This document shows, piece by piece, positions 22,847 through 32,998 of a stretch of DNA of 64,000 nt. The position numbers were made by a program, and so were the translations under genes. The notes below the pieces were generated by a model. It saw nothing but the letters and a program-made list of their open reading frames with translations, made no database searches and was not told the DNA's origin. The stretch is taken from contig BCIA01000001.1 of NCBI GenBank assembly GCA_001599815.1, positions 6,220,978-6,284,977 of the forward strand, written 5' to 3'. The DNA comes from Furcasterigmium furcatum (lineage: Eukaryota > Ascomycota > Sordariomycetes > Glomerellales > Plectosphaerellaceae). The first letter of the stretch is position 1. Every line of letters starts with the position of its first letter.

Positions 22847-24098
22847 GATGGTGTCGGGGCGTAGATGTCGGGTACCTGGCGCTCGGTAGGTATGTTGGGT
22901 AGGGTTGGTGATTGGGCCGCCGATCTGGCGGTAACGTCGTAAGGGATCTCTTGGTTTGTCTCGGCCGGAAGAGAGAGAAAAATGTTTCTCTTCATGCGCG
23001 GCACGGGAGTCGGGATCCTTCCTAGAGGTGTGATGATGTGGTCCGTCGACACATGCAGCTGTCCATGCTAGTGGCGGGTGTAAGTGCCAATGACGACCCC
23101 AAGACTGGCCAGGCGGCGCATGCGGCTCGGGAAAGAAAAAGAGACCACTGCAAGGGACAAGACAATAGAGTGCGAGGTGTATTAGAGCTAGGTGAACCCA
23201 ATTGCCTGGGTTGTCTTGGAGGAGGGCGTCAGAGCAGGGTGTAAAATGTAAAAAGAGAGGTTGGGCAAGAAAAGCGCTGAAGCAGGGAACAGGGAAAATG
23301 ACGAGGTTGACGAGGCCCCCAAGCGGGCTAAGGGCGGGGCACCTTCCTTCCACCTCATCGTCTGAGCCCAGGACCTGACGGGCAGTGACAGGGCAGACAG
23401 ACAGGGAAGGTGAGGACGGGCAGGGTCCTTCCTTCGCGGAATGGCCCAGTCGCAGGGTCAAACGGAGAAGAGACGGTGAGCGGCACTTGCCTTGCCCTGC
23501 GACTAGCTTGCTCCTTCCCGACTGTTTCCTTGGTCTCAAATCGCCGCCTGACGTCGACTCGGGTCCCGTCTTCCTGATCTGATTAACCTGACGATTTGCG
23601 TTGAACACATCATTCACCAGGCTTCCCGAGATGCTCCCATCAACTTCAGCTTCCCGACCTCGACAACCATTGATCTCGACAATCAAGCTCAGCTCAGCCC
23701 AGCTCAGCTCTCCACCTACCGTCCCGTCCGCCCTGAGCCGCCTTGGCGGGTACAGCCGACCGCTAAAATCGCGTTGCCGACCCTCGTATGACCCCAGGGA
23801 ATAAATTGGGGGGCTGATGTCGCAGGTCAGACAAGCAGAAGCAGGTACGCTGGCTGGTGCACTCAAAAAAGCGATGCGTCGCGACACCAAAATCCGGGTG
23901 GCTGGGCTGGGGCAACGGAGCCTGACGGAGAGCGCCTCGCACAGACGGCCCAAGCATGTCGCAAAGGCAGGCCAAAATCATGACGCCCAATTCAACTATG
24001 ACCAATGCGCCGGAATCAAACGCTACACGCCAAAGCCAAATGCCATACTGCCCTTTCACTTACATAACTCCAAGTCAGCAAGCAGACCAAACTCCGTC
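22847..24098. other. Leader of the PhoD-like gene and 3' flank of the regulator
   Basis: The minus-strand frame of the PhoD-like gene runs without a stop from 22846 up to 23953, but the encoded sequence is compositionally mixed and shows no domain. It is called untranslated leader plus promoter. An AGCTCAGCCC direct repeat occurs at about 23690-23710. Confidence 0.5.
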
Positions 24099-25900
24099 TC
24101 ATACAACACTCCCAGATTCTGCGCCGAGGTAACCTGCCCCGGTACTCGTTGGGGAGGTTGGATTCTCAAGCCACGAGTTGAGGAAATTGGTCTGCGAAAG
24201 AAACATGGACCGGAGGAAGTCCTGGTCACTCTCCCACTTGGGCACCCCCGGGCCTCCTCCGAAGAAGCCGGTTGCAGACCTGATCCCGATAGTCGCGTTG
24301 AGCCTGTTCAGGATACCCTTTGCCTTCTCCGCCTGACTTGTGGTGACATAGGCGCAGCTGGCGACCAGCCGTATCGGGTGTACAATGATGATCGCACCAG
24401 CTCCGTCGTGGGGCATCGAGGTGGGCCTGCCATCTGCATCGATGTCGCCGAGGGCGTACGGAACGGTCGAAAGAATGTCGTCCATGGTCTTCCGGAGATC
24501 GTCCTCCAACATTGGAGCGCATGCCGCCCATGCCGCGCTGTCCTCGACCGTGGAAAATCCCTTGTCGGCCGTGGGGCCATGTGTCTTTCCGTAATACAGC
24601 AACATGCTCACGAGCAAGATCAGTCGCACGGAGCGGATAAGAATGATGATACAGGCCGTCTCGGCGTCGTAAAATGTCGTGCCCGAGGCGACCCGGCCGA
24701 GAGCGGTCGGGACGGCGCGGCCCTCGAAGGTCTTTTCCCAGTAGGAGGCGGCTTCCATGTCCCACTGGTGGAAATCCTCCAGCGCTTCGAAGCACTTCTT
24801 TATCGTGGCAGTGCCTTCGTCCTGTGAGCTATCGTCGGATTCTGTTGACGAAACAACTGTTGACGAAACAGCACTGTCTCGCCTAGGCCTGACCCTGGTG
24901 GACAGGTACCGCGACAGGGTGTGCCGGAGTGATAACGTATTCGACATGAGCGAGAATGCCCGAAGGAGGGGGTCGAAAGCACCTAGGACCGTAGCAATAG
25001 AGCCAGGGTCGCTGTAGCTGACGTCCTCGTGGAGGAACGAGTATATTTGCTAAGGTGGGAAGGGTGTGAGCGGTCTTGGTAGGGTTCAGGGCCATCGAGG
25101 TCACTCACCAGCCTAAGCAGAGCCAGCAGGAAGAGCTCTGCCCCTGTTCTCGAGAAGATCTGATCCGGGCCTCTCGCCTCCAATAGGTAGAACAACCCGG
25201 ACGCGTGCTCATTTGGGTCGCCCGAGCCCTCGCCGCTGATGTCTTTGAGGGCGCAGAGCAGTAATACGGCGGCGATGACCTTGTCGTCGGTGACCGAGTC
25301 CTTGGTCCGTATCGCCTCCTGCATCATGCGAATGACTCGGCTGTAGTTCCTGTACGACTGCGTCCGGAAATCCTCGTGGCCGAACTGGTTGAAGGCCGCC
25401 ATCTGAGCCACGCTCATGGTGGCGGCCTCCAGCAAGCCCTCCTGCTGGTGGTCATACAGGCCGGGCAGGAAGCTCAGGTGCCCGGGCACGCCATCGGGAG
25501 TGTTGGGTGAGACAAAGCGCTTGATGAAGTAGCAGAGTGATACCTGCTCGTAGCACAGCTGAGGGACGCGGTAGATGACCTGCACCGTTTCCTGGTCTCC
25601 AGCACTCCGCGGCGGCGTCGAGGGTTGCGTGCTATTCGGCGGGAAGAGAGACAGGGCGTCGGAAGATGACGACGCCTCGAAATCGTTCCGCGTGAGCCTG
25701 GTCCGGAAGTGGAATGTGTCTGTGTAACCAGGACACGGCTTGCCGTATATGTCGCAGCGACGACAGGAGGGTTTCTTCTCATCACACTTTCAGGGCATTT
25801 GTGAGCGAAGCGCTGTTATATTGGCTGTCTGGCCCCTCACCTTCACCTTGCGGCGACGACAACGGGAACAGCCCGTGCTGAAGCGCCCAGGAAACACCAT
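24099..25900 (-). CDS. Zn2Cys6 transcription factor next to the oxidative module
   Basis: Three exons, 25841-25900, 25109-25786 and 24099-25049, encode 562 residues. The introns are 54 bp (GTGAGG, GAAAG acceptor) and 59 bp (GTGAGT, TTAG acceptor). The binuclear zinc cluster at residues 11-38 is complete only after splicing: CSRCRRRKVK from exon 1 and CDEKKPSCRRCDIYGKPC from exon 2, spaced C-x2-C-x6-C-x6-C-x2-C-x6-C. The remainder is the mostly helical middle-homology-type region without an enzymatic motif. It should bind DNA in the nucleus as a pathway-specific regulator. It is divergent from the SDR at 26869, so regulation of the three enzyme genes that follow is a reasonable inference. Confidence 0.85.
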
Positions 25901-26868
25901 CCTGCATAGGTACAAGTATGCACCGGATTGTCTTGGACGTGGCCTCGGGAGTGGGCCTCGGGTGGGTAAAGGAGAGGGATAGTATCAGTGGCCACACAAT
26001 GGTTCGAGTATCGAGAGAGGCAGATTGAGTGCTGTGCTGAGTGCTGGCTTGCAGTACGAGCATCTGAGAAGGGGAGAGATGGGCGGATGCAAGGACAAGC
26101 CAAAGAGGCCGCATCCCGCGGAATGCACACGAGGCAGGCGTATTGGGCTTGGTCTATTGAAACACACGGCAGTACAAGCATCGGCGTTGCAGCGGCTTCA
26201 GCCACTCAGATGACACGGTTTGGGGAATCTGCGGGAGGGTGGGGACAGACGTTTGATGCGACCGGGTACCGATGGTCGCCCACCTCAAAGGCCCAAGTCG
26301 ACCAGACCTCAGATCGAGCCGCAGATAACTGAGAGAACCTCTCTCGGAACTCCAGAAAATCGAGATAGCATCCTATTGAGTTGGAGGCGATTCTAAACAC
26401 TACCTGATCAATTTGGAGCAGTTTGAAAGACCACCTATTTCGACAACAATACAACCGAACCGGCCAGGTGTTTGGCGACCCTCGTGGCGGGACCGGATTC
26501 CAGGTACCGAGGCGTCGCTCGATAGAGTTTAGCTTGCGAGGCTCCTTTCCCTGGTTATGAGAGGACAGCGACCTCCCCATGAGCCCAGAAATCCTTCCCC
26601 GAGCTGTATTGGGCTTGGCAGGGTCCATCCGGTGCTCCTTCTTCGGTCCTGACTTTCCGGGATACCGTGCCTCATGAAGACGGGATACAATAACAGCCGC
26701 CTTGTGTACGGGGATAGACGCCTGGCTCTGCGCCCAGGCCCTCCTCTATCCTGTCACTAATTCTGGCTCAGTAACCGCAGACTGTCCGCCTCACCAGACA
26801 GCATCAGAGTATTTAGCTACTCCAAACGGCGCCATTATCACGAGCTTCGGACGAGACCACCACCAGCC
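25901..26868. other. Divergent promoter region containing a MITE
   Basis: About 1 kb lies between the starts of the Zn2Cys6 gene and the SDR gene. The MITE-like copy M2 occupies 26264-26481. The rest has no supported gene and should contain both promoters. Confidence 0.55.
26264..26481 (+). mobile_element. MITE-like repeat, copy M2
   Basis: This is a diverged copy of the family, recognised by the block AAGTCGACCAGACCTCAGA, then GAAAATCGAGATAG, and a right end GGCCAGGTGTTTGGCGACCC that pairs with a decayed left end near GGGTACCGATGGTCGCC. It lies inside the divergent promoter of the regulator and SDR genes. Confidence 0.6.
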
Positions 26869-27924
26869 ATGGCCTCCTTGATCTTCTCTCCCCTCGTCAC
26901 GGGGCCGCTGCTGGCCGGCATCACCTACGCCCCCGAGGCCACCCAGCGCATCCTCGCGCAGGTGACCGAGAAGCTCGCCGAGACGCTCCCTGAGAACATC
27001 CTCCAGCAGGTCCTCGCCTATGCCCCCAGCCTGGGCACGACCAAGACGGCCCTCCAGGTGCTCCTGGGCCTGGGCATCGTCAGCCAGGTCAACAGGACCC
27101 TCAGCACCATGGCGCACAACTCGTGGCGCATCCGCGCGACCAGGTGGGACTGGCCGAAGGAGGTCGCCGTCGTCACCGGCGGCTGCAGCGGCATCGGCTT
27201 CGCCATCGTCGAGAGGCTCCTCGCCCTCGGCATCAAGGTCGCCGTCCTGGACGTCCAGGAGCTGCCCAAGGAGTTCCAGGGCCGCGCCAACCTCTTCTAC
27301 GTCCGCTGCGACGTAACGTCGACCGAGTCCGTCAAGGCCGCCGCCGACGCCGTCCGCGCCGAGTTCGGCCACCCCACCATCCTCATCAACAACGCCGGCA
27401 TCACCAAGCCCATGCCCCTCATGGACATGCCCGAGGGCTTCCTGCGCAAGATCTTCGGCGTCAACTGCATGGCCCTCTGGTTCACCACCCAGCAGTTCCT
27501 GCCCAACATGATCAAGCGCAACAAGGGTCACGTCGTCACCCTCGCCAGCATCTCCTCCTTCGTCGCCCTGCCCCGCGGCGTCGACTACTCCGCCACCAAG
27601 GCCGCCGCCCTCGCCTTCCACGAGGGCCTCGCGTGCGAGCTCAAGCACTACCACAAGGCCGACCAGGTCCTGACGACGGTCGTCCACCCCTCCTTCGCCA
27701 AGACCCCCCTCATCGACGACGTCACGGACCGCCTGCAGAAGTCCGGCATGCCGCTGCTCAGCCCCGAGGGCATCGCCGACAAGGTCGTGGGCCAGATTCG
27801 CAGCGGAAGGGGCGCCCAGCTCATCCTCCCGGGCTACATGTCCTGCCTCGCGCAGCTCAGGGGCTGGCCCTCCTGGATCCAGGAGCTGGTGCGCGATGCC
27901 ATCGGCCAGGATGCGTTCTCATAG
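26869..27924 (+). CDS. SDR16C/RDH10-like short-chain dehydrogenase
   Basis: The 351-residue intronless protein has an N-terminal extension of about 95 residues with hydrophobic stretches (ALQVLLGLGIVSQV), suggesting membrane association. A classical SDR domain follows: TGGCSGIG at 103-110, NNAG at 174-177, catalytic Ser227, and YSATK with Tyr240 and Lys244. The layout resembles the SDR16C group (retinol dehydrogenase 10 and fatty-alcohol relatives), which oxidise lipophilic alcohols or reduce the ketones or aldehydes. It is the first of three plus-strand genes next to the Zn2Cys6 regulator and could supply the ketone for the monooxygenase at 30564. The sense frame has the SDR motifs; the long antisense open frame is a composition artefact. 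Confidence 0.88.
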   Translation: MASLIFSPLVTGPLLAGITYAPEATQRILAQVTEKLAETLPENILQQVLAYAPSLGTTKTALQVLLGLGIVSQVNRTLSTMAHNSWRIRATRWDWPKEVAVVTGGCSGIGFAIVERLLALGIKVAVLDVQELPKEFQGRANLFYVRCDVTSTESVKAAADAVRAEFGHPTILINNAGITKPMPLMDMPEGFLRKIFGVNCMALWFTTQQFLPNMIKRNKGHVVTLASISSFVALPRGVDYSATKAAALAFHEGLACELKHYHKADQVLTTVVHPSFAKTPLIDDVTDRLQKSGMPLLSPEGIADKVVGQIRSGRGAQLILPGYMSCLAQLRGWPSWIQELVRDAIGQDAFS

Positions 27925-28359
27925 AGGACAGCGGGCAGTGGTAGAAGACAAGCAAAGCAAGGATGTATCTGCATCGGGTGTCAGGATTCTCCATATTTAG
28001 ACGTCGGGGGGGTTAGTATCGGGGCATAAAATACGCTTGAGGGGCGAAAACCAAACCACTACTTGTACAGTTATTATATCAGACCTAAAGCCACGGACCA
28101 ATGGGGGGGGTAACAAACAAACAGCGTGAGATTATAGAACAGAACTTTTTTCACAGTCGACCGGAATGGCACATGAAGTGTAACTTGGATGACATAAATG
28201 GAATGTTTGATTGACATTTGGGTTTCCTGCCGAGGTCTGGCGTGGGTGCCCGTATATAAGCCCGGCCGTCCCCCTCCTCCGTGCCAGTGCTCAGTCAGAC
28301 TCCACCACTGCAGCTCTCAACGCCCGGACGTCACCTCGGCGGCCCCCCCAAGAGACACC
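27925..28359. other. Intergenic region, promoter of the hydrolase
   Basis: This stretch separates the SDR and alpha/beta hydrolase genes. It includes a TATATAAG element at 28253-28260 and GC-poor sequence suitable for a 3' end around 27960-28150. Confidence 0.5.
28253..28260 (+). promoter_or_regulatory. Candidate TATA box of the hydrolase gene
   Basis: TATATAAG lies 100 bp upstream of the ATG at 28360 with no other ATG in the chosen frame between. It is a strong match to a core TATA element and suggests an inducible promoter. Confidence 0.5.
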
Positions 28360-29514
28360 ATGGCGGCCACTGCTCTCCTCAAGAAATTGGTTTTATACAT
28401 TTACGTCCTCCTCAGGACTCCGTTTATGCTTTCGCGCTTCGGGTTTGACCTCGTCTCTTACCTCGTGTGGTCTCGACCAGACCGTCGCTGGACCCTGAAC
28501 CAGGCCATCCGTGTCCGCCTCGTGAAGCTCGTCCTTACATACTGGTCCCTCGCGCGCGCAGGCGACAGGCTCTCACTCCGCGAGGGGAAGGAGCGCAACC
28601 GCTTCGAGATCTTCCGCCCGCGCTCACCAAAGACGTACAAGGGCCCTCTGGCGGACGCGGCCATCCAGCCATCCAGCATCGGCGCGACATGGACGCCCGC
28701 CCGCCCGCCGACCCCCGCGCTGGTCAAGCCGGACCTGACGGTCATCCTGCACTTCCACGGCGGCGCGTTCGTCCTGGGCAATGGGCGGGACACGGACACG
28801 GGGTTCTTCGCGCGCACTATGATCAAGAAGATAGGGTGCTCGCATGTCTGCACGCCGCAGTACAGGCTCGCGGCCGGGAAGGACACGCGGTTCCCGGCCC
28901 CGCTCCAGGACGCGCTCACGGCGTACATGGCCCTGGTTGACGACAAGGGCATTCCGGCGTCCCAGATCATCCTGTCGGGGGATTCTGCGGGAGCGACGCT
29001 CGCGCTGGGGCTGCTGCGGTATATCCACGAGCACGGGGAGGAGGATCAGATCCCGGCGCCTGCGGCGGTCGCGCTGTGGTCGCCCTGGGTCGACGTGAGC
29101 GCATCGTTCACCGGGGCCGGTATGACTTCGGCCGCGTTCAAGACGGACTACTTGATAGGGGGACTTGGGCGATGGGGCGCCAGGGCAATCACGGACAATG
29201 GGGCGATCGACCCAGCGAACCCTTACCTGTCACCGCTGCGGCATCCCTTCAAGCTGAAGCAGGACATCCCGATGTACGTCAACGGCGGGGAGGTCGAGGC
29301 CCCGATCGAAGATATACGGGACTTCTCCCGCCGGAACGAGAAGGCCGGGTGGAATGTTCACACGTTCATCTCCCCGGGGTGCCCGCACGACATTCTGCTC
29401 CTGGGGCCGATGCTTGGGCTCGTGAAGGAGTGCGAGGAGGCGGCGGCAGAGGCTGGGAGGTTCTTCTTGGAGGCTACGGATCTGCCACTGCGCGCGGGCG
29501 TGTCTCCCCTCTGA
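28360..29514 (+). CDS. Alpha/beta hydrolase fold-3 esterase (HSL family)
   Basis: The 384-residue protein starts at the ATG at 28360 (ACACCATGG context). The open frame extends upstream to 28198 but crosses the TATA element. An N-terminal hydrophobic stretch (LLKKLVLYIYVLLRTPFML) may anchor it in a membrane. The hormone-sensitive-lipase motifs are HGGAF with its oxyanion-hole His at residue 133, GDSAG with nucleophile Ser209, and CPHD with catalytic His343; the acidic member is probably in NGGEVEAPIED. Such enzymes hydrolyse short to medium esters and lactones. Its position between an SDR and a Baeyer-Villiger-type monooxygenase suggests it cleaves the ester or lactone formed by that enzyme. 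Confidence 0.88.
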   Translation: MAATALLKKLVLYIYVLLRTPFMLSRFGFDLVSYLVWSRPDRRWTLNQAIRVRLVKLVLTYWSLARAGDRLSLREGKERNRFEIFRPRSPKTYKGPLADAAIQPSSIGATWTPARPPTPALVKPDLTVILHFHGGAFVLGNGRDTDTGFFARTMIKKIGCSHVCTPQYRLAAGKDTRFPAPLQDALTAYMALVDDKGIPASQIILSGDSAGATLALGLLRYIHEHGEEDQIPAPAAVALWSPWVDVSASFTGAGMTSAAFKTDYLIGGLGRWGARAITDNGAIDPANPYLSPLRHPFKLKQDIPMYVNGGEVEAPIEDIRDFSRRNEKAGWNVHTFISPGCPHDILLLGPMLGLVKECEEAAAEAGRFFLEATDLPLRAGVSPL

Positions 29515-30563
29515 AGCCACTGTGCCGGTACGCTGCAATACAACCACCACCTGTTCGCATCTTGTGTTTTCTCTCTCCAACTGGTGCGATCATGGATCAG
29601 GGGTGACCGAGGGACATGCGCCATCTCTTTGCCCTCGCCCAACTTGCCAAGGACCTCGGCATCGCTTTTCAGACTGTTCGAGGTCGAACAAAAGCCAAAT
29701 CTGCCTCCCGTGATGCGTTATGATTGGCACATCTCCCCAACCCGGCCAATCTGGCGTCCGAGTCGAAGCCAACTTGCGCCGTCAAGCTCCCTCAACTGGC
29801 TGAGTGCCCCAACGATGCTCCATATCCCCCGCACTTCCCGCACCCCCATGACGTCCTGCACGCCGAACAGGCCCTCTCATTGGGCGTCGTCTCCAACCGG
29901 GACAAGGGCTGCCCGGGTGAGTCTGTGCGTACAGGTGTCAGCCCGCCGTAGAAATCGATCCGAGCAGGGCCACGGAGCGCGCTATGCCCTAATAGTGGAC
30001 GGTTTGCGAGGGGACAGGGAGATCCTCGCGCCTGGCACCCTGTATCTGGCCGTTTAGGTTCTGAGCCAAGCTTCTGACCACCAACTGCTGGAGGGGCATT
30101 CTGCGCCTCGGAGGCGATCAGGGGCGGCGGCGGGACAACACGTCCCTCCGTTGTGTTCTCGATGGCATGGACCTCGAATGCTATGCCGTTTTTGGACGGC
30201 CCCTGTGGAGGTCGAGGTTGAGACATGAGAGGTCGTACAGAGCACACGCAATCAAAGCGATTTGATCAGCCCATAGCTCGGGTACCGAGGCTTTTTGTCG
30301 TGTCTTGGTGTGTCTTGGTGTGTCTTGGTGCAGGCTGCCGCCGATACATGAATTATGTGGCGGCGATGCGGGGAGGACGAACAAATAGCTTGAGGGGTGC
30401 TCCGGGCTCGAACATTCCTTAGTTAATCATTTTAGTCCCTGTTAGACTCCCGAGGTCTCTCGAGAAACTTGACTTTACATCCATTAACCACTCCAGCGAT
30501 ACCCAGAGTCGACCGAACAAGACCGCTCCGTTGTAGACTCCTCACGACAGCCACATCTTCACC
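29515..30563. other. Intergenic region
   Basis: About 1 kb lies between the hydrolase and monooxygenase genes. Open frames on both strands show no conserved features. It contains the short tandem repeat at 30301-30330 and should hold the monooxygenase promoter. Confidence 0.5.
30301..30330. repeat. Three tandem copies of TGTCTTGGTG
   Basis: A 10 bp unit is repeated exactly three times in the intergenic region about 240 bp upstream of the monooxygenase start. Its function is unknown. Confidence 0.8.
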
Positions 30564-32057
30564 ATGGCCGGGGATGACGAGAAGACGAGCCTTCTCAACG
30601 GCTCATCCGATGAGCTGTCCTTCGACGTCATTATCATAGGAGCAGGTATCTCCGGTATAAACGCTGCGTATCGCCTCCAAACAGAAGGCCCGTCCGGAGT
30701 CACATATGCCATCCTCGAAGGAAGAGACTGCCTCGGGGGCACCTGGGACTTGTTCCGCTACCCAGGCATCCGATCCGACTCGGACATTTTCACATTCGGC
30801 TTCTCCTGGAGCCCCTGGAACTACCCGGGGAACCTAGCCGCGGGCGAGAACATCAAGAAGTACATGATCGACTCCGCGCGGGCCGCCGGCATCGACCAGC
30901 ACATCTGCTACAAGCACTCCGTCCAGTCGGCAAACTGGTCCTCGCCGAAGAAGAAATGGCAGCTCCAAGTACAAAGACCCGGCGAGGAGGAGCCCGTCAC
31001 CTTCCAGGCGCGCTACCTCATCCTCGGCACGGGATACTACGACTACGACAAGCCCCTCGAGGCCGCCATCCCGGGCATCGGCTCCTTCAAGGGCAAGGTC
31101 GTGCACCCCCAATTCTGGCCCAAGGACTACGACTACGCCGGCAAGGACGTCGTCATCATCGGGTCCGGCGCCACGGCCATAACCCTGGTCCCGTCGATGG
31201 CTGAAAAGGCCAAGAAGGTGACCATGCTCCAGCGCAGCCCGACATACGTCTTCTCGGTGTACTCGAACGACTTCATCCGCGCGATCCTCTTCCGCTACCT
31301 GCCCGCCAAGGTGGCGCACTTCGTCAACCGCTTCTTCTGGCTCATCAAGAGCATCCTCTCGACGCGGTTCTGCAAGCGGTACCCGGAGCTCGCCAAGAAG
31401 CTCATCCGGCGCGCGACGATCCGCCAGCTCCCGCCCACGGTCAGCTGGGACCCGCACTTCAAGCCGCGGTACAACCCGTGGGAGCAGCGGCTCTGCGCCA
31501 GCCAGGACGGGGACTTCTTCGCGGCGCTGCGCTCGGGCAAGGCGGACGTGGTGTCCGGGACGATCAGGGCGGTGACGGAGGGCGGCATCGAGCTGGACTC
31601 GGGGCGGACGCTGCGGCCGGACGTGATCGTGACGGCGACGGGGCTGAAGCTCAAGTTCGGCGGGGGCATCGCGTTCGCGGTGGACGGGGTGCCGTTCGCG
31701 GGGGCGGACAAGTTCGCGTGGCGGTCGACGATGCTGCAGGACGTGCCGAACCTGTTCTACATGAGCGGGTACGAGGCGGCGTCGTGGACGCTGGGGGCGG
31801 ACGTCTGCGCGAAGATGAGCGTGAGGGTCATCCGCGACATGGAGAGGAAGAAGGCGTCGGTGGTGGTGCCGCGCGTGCCTGACAAGGGGATGGTGAAGAA
31901 GCCGATGATGACGCTGTCGTCAACGTACTTACAGTCGAAAGGCGCCGACGTGCTCCCCAAGGCGGGCGAGGGGCAGTGGCAGCGGAAATCGCATTACTTT
32001 GCGGACCTGGCCGGGGCCATGTGGGGGGATGTCACGACAGACCTGGAAGTGTCGTGA
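30564..32057 (+). CDS. Flavin-dependent monooxygenase, Baeyer-Villiger type
   Basis: The 497-residue intronless protein has both Rossmann motifs: GAGISG (residues 26-31) for FAD and GSGATA (200-205) for NADPH. Between them is the Baeyer-Villiger fingerprint FKGKVVHPQFWP (175-186), matching FxGxxxHxxxW. The second type I motif, GGTWDLFRYPGIRSD (58-72), matches [AG]GxWxxxx[FY]P[GM]xxxD exactly. Type I enzymes use NADPH and oxygen to insert an oxygen next to a ketone, giving an ester or lactone; relatives also oxidise N or S. The neighbouring SDR and esterase are the expected upstream and downstream steps. No transmembrane segment is obvious. Confidence 0.92.
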   Translation: MAGDDEKTSLLNGSSDELSFDVIIIGAGISGINAAYRLQTEGPSGVTYAILEGRDCLGGTWDLFRYPGIRSDSDIFTFGFSWSPWNYPGNLAAGENIKKYMIDSARAAGIDQHICYKHSVQSANWSSPKKKWQLQVQRPGEEEPVTFQARYLILGTGYYDYDKPLEAAIPGIGSFKGKVVHPQFWPKDYDYAGKDVVIIGSGATAITLVPSMAEKAKKVTMLQRSPTYVFSVYSNDFIRAILFRYLPAKVAHFVNRFFWLIKSILSTRFCKRYPELAKKLIRRATIRQLPPTVSWDPHFKPRYNPWEQRLCASQDGDFFAALRSGKADVVSGTIRAVTEGGIELDSGRTLRPDVIVTATGLKLKFGGGIAFAVDGVPFAGADKFAWRSTMLQDVPNLFYMSGYEAASWTLGADVCAKMSVRVIRDMERKKASVVVPRVPDKGMVKKPMMTLSSTYLQSKGADVLPKAGEGQWQRKSHYFADLAGAMWGDVTTDLEVS

Positions 32058-32998
32058 GGGATCTCGTATCGGGTATTCTCGAATGGGACTGGTCTGGGTG
32101 TTAATGGGAAGCGAGCGTCCATTGAATTGCATCGTCATCTTGGTGTGACACGTCCCTGGCAACAGGGTCCGCGAAAGGATGGCCGCCCTCTGAACGACCA
32201 CGTCGACGAGAAGCTTTCAGGTGAAGCCTCGGATGATCGAGATGACATCTCCTATGACTTCACAAAATCGAGATGGCCTCTTACCGAATCAGACGCAAGT
32301 CCAAGGGCTGCTTGATCGACTTCGAGCCGTTCTAGATAATACCTATCTGGAAGGCAGTAGGGCGGGACCGGCCATGTATTCAGTGCTGTGACCCTCCTGG
32401 TGGAGGCATAGGTCTGGCCCCTTTCGGCCCCTATTCCAGACGGGACTCCACTGCCGCGGGAGACCTCCAACGGGGGATCAGCCCTGAATGCGGGGTGCAT
32501 CCGCGCCCGAGGCACCGCCGCACCCGTGATTCGTGAAACGGTTGGCCTGCGCCGCCATGTGAGGTGGAGTCCAGGCTGATGACGGGCTATTACTCCTAGC
32601 CATGTTTCGCTGTCACCTTGAACGGGACTAAAGTATGACACTTGGGACGATACCTCTCTGTTTCTTCAATTTTTTGCCGAATTTGTAACCTCTTTGCGAG
32701 CTTGTCACTCGAACTCACTCGGTGGTCCCTGTTTCAGCGCTCGCTTCACTCTGCTTCGCATCGACACCAAGGCCGGCGAATGTGCTCTTAATAAGACCCA
32801 TTTTCTGAGATCAGCGGAAGCATCGGCGATATTTCGACCCACAGCATCACGCGAGCGGTTATCTCACCTCATTCAACACCGCGATCAAACTCTTCTGTCT
32901 GCCGCCTCGCCTCCGTAAGGGTCGCTTTAGTTTCGGCAACACCATACATACATAGACCGAGACCGAGTACGAGTCCAATCGCCGCCGCCACTTTGAAG
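32058..32998. other. Intergenic region containing a MITE
   Basis: Copy M3 occupies 32165-32394, starting 107 bp after the monooxygenase stop. The remaining sequence up to 32998 is the leader and promoter region of the Sec14-like gene. No gene is supported. Confidence 0.55.
32165..32394 (+). mobile_element. MITE-like repeat, copy M3
   Basis: This 230 bp copy has the left end GGGTCCGCGAAAGGATGGCC and a right end closing with GCTGTGACCC. The interior contains ATCGAGATGACATCTCC and AAATCGAGATGGCCTCTT units. It marks the downstream edge of the SDR-hydrolase-monooxygenase group. Confidence 0.7.

Noticed and set aside
26791..27687. 298-codon minus-strand open frame opposite the second SDR gene
   Set aside because: It is a composition shadow of the SDR coding sequence, with no motif of its own.
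30834..31457. 207-codon minus frame opposite the monooxygenase
   Set aside because: It is antisense to strongly conserved FAD/NADPH-binding sequence and rich in Asp/Glu/Gly from codon complementarity.
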